Below, in pieces: positions 34,815-43,395 of a stretch of 64,000 bases of DNA. Source of the stretch: Pseudonocardia sediminis (lineage in GTDB: Bacteria; Actinomycetota; Actinomycetes; Mycobacteriales; Pseudonocardiaceae); contig NZ_SHKL01000001.1 in NCBI RefSeq assembly GCF_004217185.1, positions 1,944,001 through 2,008,000 on the forward strand, read 5' to 3'. Made by a program: the position numbers and the translations under genes. The notes under the pieces are model-generated. The model did not search any database and was not told where the DNA came from. It worked only from the letters and a program-made list of their open reading frames with translations. Positions within the stretch are counted from its first letter, which is position 1; each line of letters opens with the position of its first letter.

Positions 34815-35852
34815 ATGGTCCGGCGCGCACGGTCGGGACAGGTCGGGGTCGTCGACCTGGCCCGGGAGCTCGGCGTGTCCACCGCGACGGTGTCCCGGGC
34901 ACTCAACGACAGCCGTGCGGTGCGCCCCGAGCTGGCCGAGCGGATCCGCGCGCACGCCCACGAGCGGGGGTACGTGCCGAACCGGCTGGCCCGGGCGCTC
35001 TCGGCCAGCGTGAGCCGGGCGTTCGTCGGGTTCGTGGTGCCCTACGTGGACACCCCGGCCTACTCGGCGGTGGCCGCGGAGTGCGCGCGGCTGCTCTCCG
35101 CCGGCGGCACGCAGATGATCCTCACGATCACCGAGAACGACCCGGAGCGGGAGCTGCGCCAGCTGCGCGAGCTGACCGCGAGCCGGGTCGCCGGGCTGGT
35201 GATCTCGCCGAGCACGCACATGCTCCCGGAGAGCCGGGAGCTGCTCGCGTCGATCCCGGTGGTCGAGCTGCACCGGGCCAGCGGCATCACCGCACCGGGC
35301 GTGTTCAGCGACGACGAGCGGGTGCTCGACGAGGCGGTCGGGCACCTGGCCGGGCTGGGGCACCGCGCCATCGCCTACCTCGGCACGCCGGAGGCGCTCT
35401 CGAACGGTGCGGCCCGGCTGCAGGGGGTGCGGCATGCGATGGGCGCGGCTGGGCTGGACCCGGACGCCATGGCGGTGCACCTGGCCGAACCCACGCCGGG
35501 GAACGGGCGCCGCGGCGTCGACGCGCTTCTCGACGCCCGACCGGCCCCGACCGCGCTGCTGGTGGTGGGCGGTGCGCTCTCGATCGGTACCGCCCAGCGG
35601 GTCCGCGAGCGGGGCCTGCGGCTGCCGGACGACCTGTCGCTCGTCGTCTACGGCGACCCCGTCTGGTTCGCCCTCAGCGACCCGCCGCTGACCACGATCC
35701 GCGTGTCCTACTCCGAGCACGCCCGCCGGGCAGCGGAGATGCTCACCGACCTGCTGGGCGAGGACCCGGACGCGCGCCCCGCGCCCGGGCCGCACCTGGT
35801 CGTCCCGGAGCTGAGGGTCGCCGGTTCCACGGGCCCGCCCCGTCACGGCTGA
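34815..35852 (+). CDS. LacI family transcriptional regulator
   Basis: 345-residue LacI/GalR repressor. The N-terminal HTH and hinge are classic (VDLARELGVSTATVSRALNDSRAVRPELAERI, then YVPNRLARALS), followed by a periplasmic-binding-protein-like ligand domain (SRAFVGFVVPYVDTPAY to the C-terminus). It sits directly upstream of, and in line with, the CoA-transferase operon; a LacI-type palindrome lies in the gap at 35893-35906. The ligand is probably an acid of that pathway or its CoA ester, though most LacI ligands are sugars. Confidence 0.9.
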   Translation: MVRRARSGQVGVVDLARELGVSTATVSRALNDSRAVRPELAERIRAHAHERGYVPNRLARALSASVSRAFVGFVVPYVDTPAYSAVAAECARLLSAGGTQMILTITENDPERELRQLRELTASRVAGLVISPSTHMLPESRELLASIPVVELHRASGITAPGVFSDDERVLDEAVGHLAGLGHRAIAYLGTPEALSNGAARLQGVRHAMGAAGLDPDAMAVHLAEPTPGNGRRGVDALLDARPAPTALLVVGGALSIGTAQRVRERGLRLPDDLSLVVYGDPVWFALSDPPLTTIRVSYSEHARRAAEMLTDLLGEDPDARPAPGPHLVVPELRVAGSTGPPRHG

Positions 35853-35892
35853 CGATTGACCCGTCCGTCGCGGGCGTGCTCTACTCGCGGCC

Positions 35893-35906
35893 TGTAAGCC
35901 TTTACA
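35893..35906. promoter_or_regulatory. LacI-type operator TGTAAGCCTTTACA
   Basis: Perfect TGTAA/TTACA arms with a 4-bp centre, 17 bases ahead of the CoA-transferase ATG and just after the LacI gene. Confidence 0.65.
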
Positions 35907-35923
35907 TCGTCGTAGGGAGCCGT

Positions 35924-37120
35924 ATGACCGACGGTCCGCTCACCGGCCTGCGGGTGATCGACGCCGCCTCGCTCGCGGCCGGCCCGCTGATCGCGACCTG
36001 GCTCGGCGAGCACGGCGCCGAGGTGATCAAGATCGAGCAGCCCGACGGCGGCGACCCGCTGCGGCAGTGGGGCGCCCAGCGCGACGGCGTCGGCCTGATG
36101 TGGAAGAGCCTGGGCCGGAACAAGAAGTCGGTCACGCTGAACCTGCGCGAGCAGGCCGGGCGCGACCTGCTGCGCGACCTCACCGACACCGCCGACGTCG
36201 TCGTGATGAACCTCCGCCCGTCGACGCTGACGAAGTGGGGGATCGACCACGCGACGCTGTCCGAGCGCAACCCCGGCCTGGTCATGGTGCACGTGACCGG
36301 CTACGGCGAGGGCGGGCCGAAGTCCGACCGGCCCGGGTTCGGCACGCTCGGCGAGGCGATGAGCGGGTTCGCCCACCTCACCGGCCACCCGGACGGGTCG
36401 CCGACGCTGCCGTCGTTCATGCTCGCCGACGGCGTCGCGGCGCTGACCGCCACCTACGCGGTGATGATGGCGCTCTACCACCGCGACGTCCGCGGCGGTC
36501 CCGGCCAGCTGATCGACATCAACCTGATCGAGCCCCTGGCCCGGCTGATCGAGCAGCCGGTGCTGACCTACGACCAGCTCGGCACCGTCCCGACCCGCAC
36601 CGGGAACCGCTGGGACATCAGCGCCCCGCGCAACACCTACCGGACGTCCGACGGCAACTGGCTGGCCATGTCCGGCAGCGCGCCGTCGATCGCGATGCGG
36701 GCGCTGCGCGCCGTCGGGCACCCGGAGCTCACCGAGGACCCGCGCTTCGCCGAGGCCCAGCAGCGCCTGAAGAACGCGACCGCGATCGACGCCGTCATGG
36801 CCGAGTGGATCGAAGCCCACACCCTCGACGAGGCGATGGACGTCTTCGAGGAGGCGAACGTCGCCGCGGCGCCGGTCTACGACGCCGAGCAGCTCCTCGC
36901 CGACCCGCAGCTGATCGCCCGCGGCATCTACCCGACGGTCGCCGACCCGCAGCTCGGGCAGATGCGGGTGCAGGCGCCGGTGCCGCGGTTCTCGCACACC
37001 CCCGGCGGGATCGACCACCTCGGGCCGGAGCTGGGGGAGCACAACGAGGAGGTCTACGGCGGCCTGCTCGGGCTCGACGCCGAGCGCCGCGCCGCGCTGC
37101 ACGAGCAGGGAGTGATCTGA
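35924..37120 (+). CDS. CaiB/BaiF family CoA-transferase
   Basis: Class III CoA-transferase of 398 residues that would move CoA between carboxylic acids. Family features: LTGLRVIDAASLAAGPLIATWLGEHGAEVIKIEQP, LNLREQAGRDLLRDLTDTADVVVMNLRP, GYGEGGPKSDRPGFGTLGEAMSG and the ISAPRNTYRTSDGNWLAMSG stretch. The nucleophile Asp expected near residue 165 fits MLADGVAALTATYAVMMAL. ATG with AGGGAG ahead. First gene of a coupled set of four; it probably activates the acid that the next enzyme cleaves. Confidence 0.9.
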   Translation: MTDGPLTGLRVIDAASLAAGPLIATWLGEHGAEVIKIEQPDGGDPLRQWGAQRDGVGLMWKSLGRNKKSVTLNLREQAGRDLLRDLTDTADVVVMNLRPSTLTKWGIDHATLSERNPGLVMVHVTGYGEGGPKSDRPGFGTLGEAMSGFAHLTGHPDGSPTLPSFMLADGVAALTATYAVMMALYHRDVRGGPGQLIDINLIEPLARLIEQPVLTYDQLGTVPTRTGNRWDISAPRNTYRTSDGNWLAMSGSAPSIAMRALRAVGHPELTEDPRFAEAQQRLKNATAIDAVMAEWIEAHTLDEAMDVFEEANVAAAPVYDAEQLLADPQLIARGIYPTVADPQLGQMRVQAPVPRFSHTPGGIDHLGPELGEHNEEVYGGLLGLDAERRAALHEQGVI

Positions 37121-37121
37121 C

Positions 37122-38042
37122 ATGGCCGTCCGAGCCCGCCGCTCCGAGCTGGCCACCCCGGCCAGCAACGACTGGATGTTCGACAGGTCCGCCGCCGCCG
37201 GCGCCGACATGGTGTTCCTCGACCTGGAGGACGCCTGCGCCCCCGCCGAGCGCGAGGCCGCGCGCGGGAAGGCCGCGAAGGCCCTGAACGAGCTGGACTG
37301 GGGCACGACGACCCGCGCGATCCGGATGAACGGCGTCGACACCCGCTGGGCGTACGGCGACGTGATCGAGGTCGTCACCGCCGCGCGGGAGAACCTCGAC
37401 GTGATCGTCGTGCCGAAGGTGCGCCGGGCACGCGACGTCTGGTGGGTCGACGTGCTGCTCACCCAGCTCGAGGAGACGCTCGGCCTGGAGAAGCAGATCG
37501 CCCTCGAGGTGCTGATCGAGGAGGTCGAGGGACTGCAGTACGTCGACGAGATCGCGCACTCCAGCCCCCGTCTGGAGGCGATCATCTTCGGCGCCGGGGA
37601 CTTCTCGGCCTCGCAGGGCGCACGCGTCGACACGAACTTCGACCCGGTCGTCGACTACCCCGGCGACCTGTGGCACTACGCCCGCTCCCGGATCATGGTC
37701 GCCGCCCGCGCGGCCGGGATCGAGGCGATCGACGCGCCGTTCCCCCACTACAAGGACCCCGAGGCCTACCGGGTCGCCTGTGACCGGGCCGGGGCGATGG
37801 GCTACGCCGGGAAGTGGGCGATCCACCCCAGCCAGGTCGAGATCGCGAACACCGCGTTCGCCCCCACCCCGGACGAGATCGCGCACGCGCAGCGGGTGGT
37901 CGCGGCCTACCGGGAGGCCGAGGCGTCCGGGCGCGGCGCGACCGGGCTGGACGGCATGTTGGTCGACGCCGCACACCTGCGGCACTCGGAGACCGTGGCG
38001 CGCAAGGCGGCGCTGCTGGGACTGGACGGAGGCGCCGCATGA
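37122..38042 (+). CDS. CoA-ester lyase (malyl/citramalyl-CoA lyase-like, HpcH/CitE family)
   Basis: 306-residue TIM-barrel lyase. DMVFLDLEDACAP, the Mg-binding Glu in LIEEVEG and Asp in FGAGDFSASQG, the IDAPFPHYKD loop and GYAGKWAIHPSQV are the hallmarks of L-malyl-CoA/beta-methylmalyl-CoA and citramalyl-CoA lyases. The reaction would split a 3-hydroxyacyl-CoA into acetyl- or propionyl-CoA plus glyoxylate or pyruvate. It starts two bases after the CoA-transferase stop and overlaps the monooxygenase start by four bases. No CoA hydratase gene is in the operon, so the acid may enter already hydroxylated. Confidence 0.88.
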   Translation: MAVRARRSELATPASNDWMFDRSAAAGADMVFLDLEDACAPAEREAARGKAAKALNELDWGTTTRAIRMNGVDTRWAYGDVIEVVTAARENLDVIVVPKVRRARDVWWVDVLLTQLEETLGLEKQIALEVLIEEVEGLQYVDEIAHSSPRLEAIIFGAGDFSASQGARVDTNFDPVVDYPGDLWHYARSRIMVAARAAGIEAIDAPFPHYKDPEAYRVACDRAGAMGYAGKWAIHPSQVEIANTAFAPTPDEIAHAQRVVAAYREAEASGRGATGLDGMLVDAAHLRHSETVARKAALLGLDGGAA

Positions 38043-39367
38043 GCGAGCGGCAGATGACCCTGGTCGGCTTCATGCAGGCCGGGAACGTGACCGTCTACTC
38101 GGGATCGTGGCGCTACCCGTCGGCGGACCTCGGGTTCCTGACGATGGACTACTACACCCACATCGCGAAGACGCTGGAGCAGGGCAAGTTCGACTGCGTG
38201 TTCTTCGACGACCGGCTCGCGATGCCGGGCGTCTACGGCGACTCGATCGACGACACCGTCCGCTACGGCGCCCGTCCAGTGAAGCTCGACCTGACCGCGG
38301 TGCTCGGCGGCATCATCGGCGCGACCAGCCGGATCGGGGTCGGCGCGACCTACTCCACCACCTACTACGACCCGTTCCACGTCGCGCGCACGTTCGCCAC
38401 GCTCGACCACCTCTCCGGCGGGCGGGCGGCGTGGAACGTCGTGACCTCGGTGAACGACTCGGAGGCGCAGAACTTCGGCGTCGAGTCCCACCTCGGCCAC
38501 GACGAGCGCTACGACCGCGCGCACGAGTTCCTGCAGGCCGTGGCGGCGCTGTGGGACTCCTGGGAGGACGGCGCGCTGATCATGGACAAGGAGTCCGGCG
38601 AGTTCGCCGACCCGTCCAAGGTGCACCGCGTCGACCACGACGGGAAGTGGTTCACGGTCCGCGGGCCGCTGACGGTCCCGCGCAGCCCGCAGGGACGCCC
38701 GGCGATCCTGCAGGCCGGCTCGTCCGGGCGCGGGCGCGACTTCGCCGCGCAGTGGGCGGACATGATCTTCACCGCGGACCCCGGGCTGGAGACGGCGCGC
38801 AGCCACTACCGGGAGCAGAAGGAGCAGATCGCGGCGTCCGGGCGCGACCCGGAGCAGGTCAAGATGCTGCCGATGGCCTACGTCGTGGTCGGTGAGACCG
38901 AGGCGATCGCCAAGGAGAAGGAACGCCTCTTCCTCGACGCCTACGTCCACCCGCTGGCCTCCCTGGCGCTGCTGTCCGAGGTGCTCAACTACGACTTCGC
39001 CCAGCACGACCTCCACGACCCGGTGACGACGGAGATGATGGAGTCCAGCTCCGGCATCCGCGGGCTGGCCCAGGGCGTGGCGAAGCACCTCGACCGCGAG
39101 GTGACCGTCCGCGACCTCGCCGCGCACCGCGCGACGCTGCTGCAGGGACCGCGGTTCGTCGGCACCGGTGAGCAGGTCGCGGACCAGATGCAGGAGTGGT
39201 TCGAGTCCGGCGGCTGCGACGGGTTCGTGCTCGCCGCGACGCACCTGCCCGGCGCGTTCGAGGAGGTCGTGCGGATGGTGGTGCCGGTCCTGCAGGAGCG
39301 CGGGCTGTTCCGCACCGAGTACGCCGGGCCGACCCTGCGCGACCAGCTGGGGGTGCCCCGGCCGTGA
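38039..39367 (+). CDS. LLM monooxygenase, NtaA/SnaA/DszA family (first)
   Basis: FMNH2-dependent monooxygenase of 442 residues. QAGNVTVYSGSWRYPSAD near the start, DHLSGGRAAWNVVTSVNDSEAQNFG, HDERYDRAHEFLQAV and PAILQAGSSGRGRDFAAQWADMIFTA are diagnostic of the nitrilotriacetate / dimethylsulfide / dibenzothiophene-sulfone group. NtaA-type enzymes release glyoxylate by N-dealkylation, which would connect with the malyl-CoA-lyase-like neighbour. No flavin reductase is in the operon; it would have to borrow one (for example from 12096). Coupled on both sides by ATGA/GTGA overlaps. Confidence 0.88.
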   Translation: MSERQMTLVGFMQAGNVTVYSGSWRYPSADLGFLTMDYYTHIAKTLEQGKFDCVFFDDRLAMPGVYGDSIDDTVRYGARPVKLDLTAVLGGIIGATSRIGVGATYSTTYYDPFHVARTFATLDHLSGGRAAWNVVTSVNDSEAQNFGVESHLGHDERYDRAHEFLQAVAALWDSWEDGALIMDKESGEFADPSKVHRVDHDGKWFTVRGPLTVPRSPQGRPAILQAGSSGRGRDFAAQWADMIFTADPGLETARSHYREQKEQIAASGRDPEQVKMLPMAYVVVGETEAIAKEKERLFLDAYVHPLASLALLSEVLNYDFAQHDLHDPVTTEMMESSSGIRGLAQGVAKHLDREVTVRDLAAHRATLLQGPRFVGTGEQVADQMQEWFESGGCDGFVLAATHLPGAFEEVVRMVVPVLQERGLFRTEYAGPTLRDQLGVPRP

Positions 39368-40641
39368 CCCTGCAGATCGTCGCGCTCGTCGTCCTCGTCG
39401 CGGCGTTCGTGCTGGGCACGGTGCGGCCGGTGAACCTGGGCGCGATCGCGCTCGGGGCGACGTTCGTGATCGGGATCCTCGCGGCCGGGCTGTCCACCGA
39501 GGACGCGGTCGCCGGGTTCCCGGTCGAGCTGATGCTGATCCTGGTCGGGGTCACGTACCTGTTCAACGTGGCCCGGGCCAACGGCACCGTGGACTGGCTG
39601 ATCGCCGGCGCGGTCCGCGCGGTCCGCGGCCGCACCCCGTTCCTGCCGTGGATCATGTTCGCGATGACGGCGCTGCTGTCCGCGATCGGTGCCGTGTTCT
39701 CGCCGCCGATCGTCGCGCCGATCGCGCTGGCGTTCGCGGCGAAGCACCGGATCCCGCAGCCGATGATGGGGATCATGGTCGTGCACGGTGCGGCGGCCGG
39801 GTCGCTGTCGCCGATCAGCGTCTACGGGGTCACCGTGGCCGGGGTCCTGAACCAGGCCGGTCTCCCGAACGACCCGTGGGGCCTGTTCGCGCTCGCATTC
39901 GTCGCCAGCCTGGTCCCGGCGATCGGGGTGTTCGCGGTCTACGGCGGGTTCCGCCTGCGCCGCACGGCGGTGCCCGTCGCGGCCGCCGGGGCGGGCCCTT
40001 CGGAGGACGCCGGGGACGCCGACCCGACGCCGTCGATGCCGCGCCTGACGCTCGACATCGCGCTGACCGCGACGGCGATCGCGGGCCTGCTCGTCGGCGC
40101 CGTGCTCGACCTCGACGTCGGGCTGCTCGCGATCACGTTCGCGGTGCTGCTCGGCCTCTACCGCCACCAGCACCACCCCGACGCCGTCCGGGACATCCCG
40201 TGGTCGGTGGTCCTGCTGGTCACCGGCACGATCACCTACGTCGGGGTGCTGCAGGAGATCGGCGCCATCGACCTGCTCGGCGACGGCGCGCTCGCCATCG
40301 GCGCGCCGGTCGCGACGGTGCTGCTCCTCGGCTACCTCGCCGGCGTCGTCTCGGCGTTCGCCAGCTCGGCCGGCACGATCGCGGCCCTGACGCCGCTGGC
40401 CGTGCCGCTGCTGCAGAACAGCACGCTGTCGGTACTGGCCGTCGTCGCGGTGATCGCGATCTCGGCGACGATCGTCGACGTCAGCCCGTTCTCCGGCAAC
40501 GGTGCGGCGGTGATCGCCAACGCGACGCCGGACCAGCGCGACCGCGTCTACCGCACCCAGCTGCTCTACGGCGGGGGAGTGGTGGCGCTGGCCCCGTTGC
40601 TGCTGTGGCTCGCGATCGTCCTCCCGACGTCGGCCGGCTGA
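39364..40641 (+). CDS. MatC-like / SLC13-type organic anion permease
   Basis: Polytopic carrier of 425 residues with about ten to twelve helices. The N-terminus (TLQIVALVVLVAAFVLG, then RPVNLGAIALGATFVIG) resembles the MatC dicarboxylate carrier N-terminal domain, and the two internal hairpins (VHGAAAGSLSPISVYGVTVAGV and SSAGTIAALTPLAVPLLQ) are typical of ion-transporter superfamily re-entrant loops that bind carboxylates. GTG overlaps the monooxygenase stop. It is the uptake step of the LacI operon and argues for a di- or hydroxycarboxylate substrate. Confidence 0.8.
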   Translation: MTLQIVALVVLVAAFVLGTVRPVNLGAIALGATFVIGILAAGLSTEDAVAGFPVELMLILVGVTYLFNVARANGTVDWLIAGAVRAVRGRTPFLPWIMFAMTALLSAIGAVFSPPIVAPIALAFAAKHRIPQPMMGIMVVHGAAAGSLSPISVYGVTVAGVLNQAGLPNDPWGLFALAFVASLVPAIGVFAVYGGFRLRRTAVPVAAAGAGPSEDAGDADPTPSMPRLTLDIALTATAIAGLLVGAVLDLDVGLLAITFAVLLGLYRHQHHPDAVRDIPWSVVLLVTGTITYVGVLQEIGAIDLLGDGALAIGAPVATVLLLGYLAGVVSAFASSAGTIAALTPLAVPLLQNSTLSVLAVVAVIAISATIVDVSPFSGNGAAVIANATPDQRDRVYRTQLLYGGGVVALAPLLLWLAIVLPTSAG

Positions 40642-40660
40642 GGGCCGCGATACTGGGCGG

Positions 40661-41116
40661 GTGGACCTCGACCGGCTCGACGAGCGGATCATCGCGGCGC
40701 TGGTGGCCGACTCCCGGCGCACCTACGCCGACCTGGGGGACGAGGTGGGGCTCTCCGCCCCGGCGGTGAAGCGCCGGGTCGACCGGCTGCGGGCCGGTGG
40801 CGCGGTCGCGGGGTTCACGGTGCGCCTGGACCCGGCCGCGCTCGGCTGGGCGGTGGAGGGCTACGTCGAGCTGTTCTGCGCGACGAGCACGTCGCCGGAG
40901 ACGATCCGTGCCGCCGTCGCACGGTTCCCGGAGGTCCTCGAGGCCAGCACGGTCTCCGGCGAGGCCGACGCCGTGCTGCGCCTGGTGGCGTCGGACATGC
41001 AGCACTTCGAGCGGGTCCTGGAGCAGATCGGGGCGGAGCCGTTCGTGGCCCGCACGCGGTCGGTGCTCGTGCTGTCCCCGCTGATCCGGCGGCCCGCGCA
41101 GCCCCTGCACTCCTGA
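40661..41116 (+). CDS. Lrp/AsnC family regulator
   Basis: 151-residue Lrp-type regulator: LDERIIAALVADSRRTYADLGDEVGLSAPAVKRRVDRLRAGG is the N-terminal HTH, and AVEGYVELFCATSTSP onward the RAM ligand-binding domain, usually responding to amino acids. GTG start, 19 bases after the permease stop, so it may be read from the LacI operon as well as from its own promoter. Phased GCAACGG repeats and a promoter follow it immediately, ahead of the arginine/ornithine genes, which are its likely targets. Confidence 0.88.
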   Translation: MDLDRLDERIIAALVADSRRTYADLGDEVGLSAPAVKRRVDRLRAGGAVAGFTVRLDPAALGWAVEGYVELFCATSTSPETIRAAVARFPEVLEASTVSGEADAVLRLVASDMQHFERVLEQIGAEPFVARTRSVLVLSPLIRRPAQPLHS

Positions 41117-41117
41117 C

Positions 41118-41176
41118 GCAACGGATCGCCGATCTCCCGGCTCTGCACGCAACGGATCGCCGGGAGCAGGCAACGG
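41118..41176 (+). promoter_or_regulatory. Phased GCAACGG repeats, probable Lrp/AsnC binding region
   Basis: GCAACGG at 41118-41124, 41149-41155 and 41170-41176; spacings of 31 and 21 bases equal three and two DNA turns. The first two copies share 16 identical bases (41116-41131 and 41147-41162). Confidence 0.6.
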
Positions 41177-41183
41177 GACGCGA

Positions 41184-41212
41184 TTGTCCGACGTCACGGC
41201 CGCTCCTAGCGT
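41184..41212 (+). promoter_or_regulatory. Promoter of the dimethylargininase-ornithine aminotransferase operon
   Basis: TTGTCC (41184-41189) and TAGCGT (41207-41212) with an exact 17-bp spacer. The phased repeats sit just upstream, placed for activation or repression by the AsnC-type protein. Confidence 0.6.
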
Positions 41213-41269
41213 TCGTGGTGACCCCGGCAACGGCGCCGACCCGTCCCGCCGCACCCGAGGAGCGACCCC

Positions 41270-42118
41270 GTGACCAGCGTCCTGACCTCCGCCACCACCC
41301 GGCCCGACGTGCCCCGCACGGCCACCCGCCGGCGATACCTGATGTGCCGCCCCGACCACTTCGCCGTCGAGTACGTGATCAACCCGTGGATGCACCCGGA
41401 GGTCCCGGTCGACCGCGACCTCGCGGTCCGCCAGTGGGAGACGCTGCGTGCGACGTACCTGGAGCTCGGCCACCGCGTCGAGCTGCTCGAGCCCGTCGCG
41501 GGCCTGCCGGACATGGTCTACACCGCGAACGGCGCCACCGTCGTCGACGGCACCGTCCTCGGCGCCCGCTTCCGGCACGCCGAGCGGGCGGGGGAGGCCG
41601 CGCCGCACCGCGACTGGTTCACCGCGGCCGGGTTCACCCGCGTCGTCGAGCCGCGGTTCGTCAACGAGGGGGAGGGCGACCTCCTCGTCGTCGGAGACCT
41701 CCTCCTGGCCGGGACCGGTTTCCGCACCGACCCGCGCGCCCACGACGAGGCCGCCTCCGTCCTGGGCCGGACGGTGCTGCCGCTGGAGCTCGTCGACCCG
41801 AGCTTCTACCACCTCGACACCGCGGTCGCGGTCCTCGACGCGACGACGATCGCCTGGCTGCCGGAGGCGTTCTCGGCCGCGTCGCAGCGGGTGCTGCGCG
41901 AGCGGTTCCCGGACGCGATCGTCGCGACCCCGGCCGACGCCGCGGTGCTCGGTCTCAACGCCGTGAGCGACGGGCGCCACGTCGTCCTGCCGGTGCAGGC
42001 CGTCGATCTCGTCGCACGGATCGCCGACCGGGGGTTCGTCCCGGTCGGGGTCGACGTGTCCGAGCTGCTCAAGGGCGGTGGTGGACCCAAGTGCGCCACC
42101 CTGGAGATCCGGTCATGA
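41270..42118 (+). CDS. Dimethylargininase / arginine-deiminase-like hydrolase
   Basis: 282-residue guanidino-group modifying enzyme. CRPDHFAVEYVINPWMHPEVPVD is the substrate-entry segment, YTANGATVVDGTVLGARF carries the conserved Asn/Gly, FVNEGEGDLLVV the acidic pair, SFYHLDTAVAVLDATTIAWLPEAF the catalytic His (HLD), and the C-terminal KGGGGPKCATLE the nucleophile Cys. It would turn (methyl)arginine into citrulline. GTG with GAGGAG ahead. Coupled by ATGA overlap to the ornithine aminotransferase gene, as is common in actinobacteria. Confidence 0.87.
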   Translation: MTSVLTSATTRPDVPRTATRRRYLMCRPDHFAVEYVINPWMHPEVPVDRDLAVRQWETLRATYLELGHRVELLEPVAGLPDMVYTANGATVVDGTVLGARFRHAERAGEAAPHRDWFTAAGFTRVVEPRFVNEGEGDLLVVGDLLLAGTGFRTDPRAHDEAASVLGRTVLPLELVDPSFYHLDTAVAVLDATTIAWLPEAFSAASQRVLRERFPDAIVATPADAAVLGLNAVSDGRHVVLPVQAVDLVARIADRGFVPVGVDVSELLKGGGGPKCATLEIRS

Positions 42119-43395
42119 CGCTGACGGCCCGTCCGGGCGCCGGTCCGGCCACGGGCTCCACGGGCGACCCGGTCGCGCCCAACTACCACCCGCTGCCGGT
42201 GACGGTCGCCGACGCCGAGGGCGCATGGGTGCGCGACATCGATGGCCGCCGGTACCTGGACCTGCTCGCCGGCTACTCGGCGCTGAACTTCGGGCACCGC
42301 CACCCCGCCCTGGTCGCCGCCGCACACGCCCAGCTGGACCGGGTGACGCTCACCAGCCGGGCCTTCGGCAACGACCAGCTCGGCCCGTTCTGCGCGGAGC
42401 TCACGGCGTTGCTCGGCCGCGACGCCGTGTCGTCGACGACCGGGCGCCCGACGGGCACGGAGCGCCCGCTGACGACGGTGCTGCCGATGAACACCGGCGC
42501 CGAGGCCGTCGAGACCGGGATCAAGCTGGCCCGCCGGTGGGGCTACGAGGTCCGCGGTGTGCCGCCGGGCCGGGCCCGGATCGTCGTCGCCGCGGGGAGC
42601 TTCCACGGCCGCACCACCACGATCGTCGGGTTCTCCACCGACCCGGACGCCCGCGACGGCTTCGGCCCCTTCACCCCCGGCTTCGACGTCGTGCCCTACG
42701 GCGACGCCGCCGCGCTGCGGGAGGCGATCGGGCCGGACACCGTCGCGGTGCTGCTCGAACCGGTCCAGGGCGAGGCCGGGGTCGTCGTGCCGCCGGCCGG
42801 GTACCTGCCCGCCGTGCGCGCGGCCTGTGACGAGGCCGGGATCCTGTTCGTCGCCGACGAGGTCCAGTCCGGGCTCGGCCGCACCGGGGCGCTGCTCGCG
42901 ACCCGCGCCGCCGGGACCGAGGCCGACGTGTACCTGCTGGGCAAGGCACTCGGCGGCGGGATCGTGCCGCTCTCGGCCGTCGTCGCCGACGCCGCCGTGC
43001 TCGGTGTGCTGGGACCCGGACGGCACGGCAGCACGTTCGGCGGGAACCCGCTGGCCTGCGCCGTCGGGCGCGCGGTCGTCGCGCTCCTCGCCGACGGCGG
43101 GTACACCGACCGTGCCCGGACGCTGGGGGAGGTCCTGCACCGGGGGCTGGCCACGATGGTCGACCGCGGCGCCGTCGCCGTCCGCGGGACGGGGCTGTGG
43201 GCGGGGATCGACGTCGTTCCCGGCGCACGCCCGGACGCCGGGCGGGAGGTGTGCGAGCAGATGCTGCGCCGCGGGTTCCTGGTCAAGGACACCCACGGTG
43301 TGACGGTCCGGCTCTCGCCCCCGCTCGTGATCACCTCCGACGAGCTGCTCGCAGCGCTCGACGCACTGGGGGAGGTGCTGGCGGCGAGGACCTAG
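42115..43395 (+). CDS. rocD: Ornithine aminotransferase
   Basis: PLP enzyme (class III aminotransferase) converting ornithine and 2-oxoglutarate to glutamate semialdehyde. 426 residues, slightly longer than usual because of an insert (VSSTTGRPTGTERPLTT). PNYHPLPVTVADAEGAWVRD, LLAGYSALNFGHRHP, PMNTGAEAVETGIKLAR, ADEVQSGLGRTG and the cofactor Lys in LLGKALGGGIVPLSAV are intact. Its stop overlaps the opposite-strand small membrane protein gene by four bases. With the upstream hydrolase it routes arginine derivatives toward glutamate or proline. Confidence 0.9.
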   Translation: MTLTARPGAGPATGSTGDPVAPNYHPLPVTVADAEGAWVRDIDGRRYLDLLAGYSALNFGHRHPALVAAAHAQLDRVTLTSRAFGNDQLGPFCAELTALLGRDAVSSTTGRPTGTERPLTTVLPMNTGAEAVETGIKLARRWGYEVRGVPPGRARIVVAAGSFHGRTTTIVGFSTDPDARDGFGPFTPGFDVVPYGDAAALREAIGPDTVAVLLEPVQGEAGVVVPPAGYLPAVRAACDEAGILFVADEVQSGLGRTGALLATRAAGTEADVYLLGKALGGGIVPLSAVVADAAVLGVLGPGRHGSTFGGNPLACAVGRAVVALLADGGYTDRARTLGEVLHRGLATMVDRGAVAVRGTGLWAGIDVVPGARPDAGREVCEQMLRRGFLVKDTHGVTVRLSPPLVITSDELLAALDALGEVLAART

